A stretch of DNA of 51,869 bases, taken from NCBI GenBank assembly GCA_027592745.1, contig JAQCLG010000005.1:1-51869 (forward strand), written 5' to 3'. The position numbers and the translations under genes are program-made. The DNA comes from Pseudomonadota bacterium (lineage in GTDB: Bacteria > Pseudomonadota > Alphaproteobacteria > SP197). Below the pieces are notes generated by a model that saw nothing but the letters and a program-made list of their open reading frames with translations, had not been told where the DNA came from and did not search any database. Each line of letters opens with the position of its first letter. Positions within the stretch are counted from its first letter, which is position 1. Shown here one piece after another: positions 51,788 through 51,869 of this stretch.

Positions 51788-51869
51788 ATGGACAAGCTCG
51801 CCGCCATGCGCGCCTTCGTCGCGGTGCAGGAGGCCGGCGGCTTTGCCGCCGCCGCCCGCCGCACCAGCC
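51788..51869 (+). CDS. LysR family transcriptional regulator, N-terminal start only
   Basis: Not in the ORF track because the window ends. From ATG 51788 the frame reads MDKLAAMRAFVAVQEAGGFA and continues AAARRTS to the edge, which is the start of the winged helix-turn-helix of LysR-type regulators (MxxLxxMRxFVxVxExGSFxAAA). The rest is outside. It is divergent from the pirin gene at 51658, so it probably controls it through the palindrome at 51722. An earlier in-frame ATG at 51743 is possible but lacks family homology. Confidence 0.85.
   Translation, partial: MDKLAAMRAFVAVQEAGGFAAAARRTS

Noticed and set aside
1-51869. tRNA, rRNA, CRISPR array, IS element or prophage
   Set aside because: Read through the window without finding a cloverleaf with conserved arms, rRNA motifs, regularly spaced direct repeats, a transposase or integrase motif, or phage structural genes.

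Overview
The window is about 52 kb of very GC-rich DNA (roughly two-thirds G+C by eye) carrying about 48 genes, densely packed on both strands. Two small DUF1127 proteins, a YjhX/UPF0386 protein, AMP nucleosidase, many acyl-CoA/CoA-transferase genes and several Fe(II)/2-oxoglutarate dioxygenases suggest an alphaproteobacterium of the broad Rhodospirillales type. This is inference from gene content and style, not a placement. I found no rRNA, tRNA, CRISPR array, transposase, phage gene or plasmid origin.

Layout. 1-1869: a phytanoyl-CoA-dioxygenase-like gene cut by the window edge, an enoyl-CoA hydratase and a YjhX-family gene. 1905-13751: a catabolic-looking block. A leftward operon runs amidohydrolase > TauD-like dioxygenase > broken TauD copy > GNAT > frameshifted GNAT copy. 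Divergent from it lie an arginase-fold protein, a split TPP-dependent decarboxylase (alpha/beta), an MFS transporter and a Rieske oxygenase; a convergent FMN/4Fe-4S/FAD dehydrogenase follows. 13811-22816: ion channel, interrupted proline iminopeptidase, small membrane protein, a second PhyH-like dioxygenase, two truncated genes meeting tail to tail, a receiver-EAL phosphodiesterase, homocysteine S-methyltransferase, a methyltransferase and AMP nucleosidase. 22872-30533: DUF411 protein, ComM/YifB ATPase, amber-interrupted GFA-type and sulfotransferase genes, amidase, MDR oxidoreductase and a CoA transferase. 30840-39251: EmrA/EmrB-type efflux pair, beta-barrel protein, CoA transferase-GST pair, sulfite-oxidase-fold enzyme, SDR and crotonase. 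39248-45756: exonuclease III, frameshifted Dabb gene, cupin, nucleotidyltransferase-fold protein and an RND efflux pair. 45985-51869: two DUF1127 genes around purC, a glutamine amidotransferase, a small membrane protein, a SpuC-like aminotransferase, pirin and the start of a divergent LysR regulator.

How it works together. The 3.9-13.8 kb block looks like a peripheral pathway for an N-containing, probably N-methylated, small molecule: uptake (MFS), oxidative opening (Rieske and 2-OG oxygenases), demethylation (TMADH-like flavoenzyme), hydrolysis (amidohydrolase, arginase fold) and 2-oxoacid decarboxylation (TPP enzyme). The substrate is unknown.

The most striking pattern is sequence damage with a signature. 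Three genes carry in-frame TAG codons inside CCTAG/CTAGG pentamers that would become CCTGG/CCAGG with one transition. Two other genes are each shifted by the apparent loss of one CG unit in a CG run. This points either to 5-methylcytosine deamination and slippage in the genome or to methylation/repeat-linked consensus errors in the assembly, and raw reads would separate the two.
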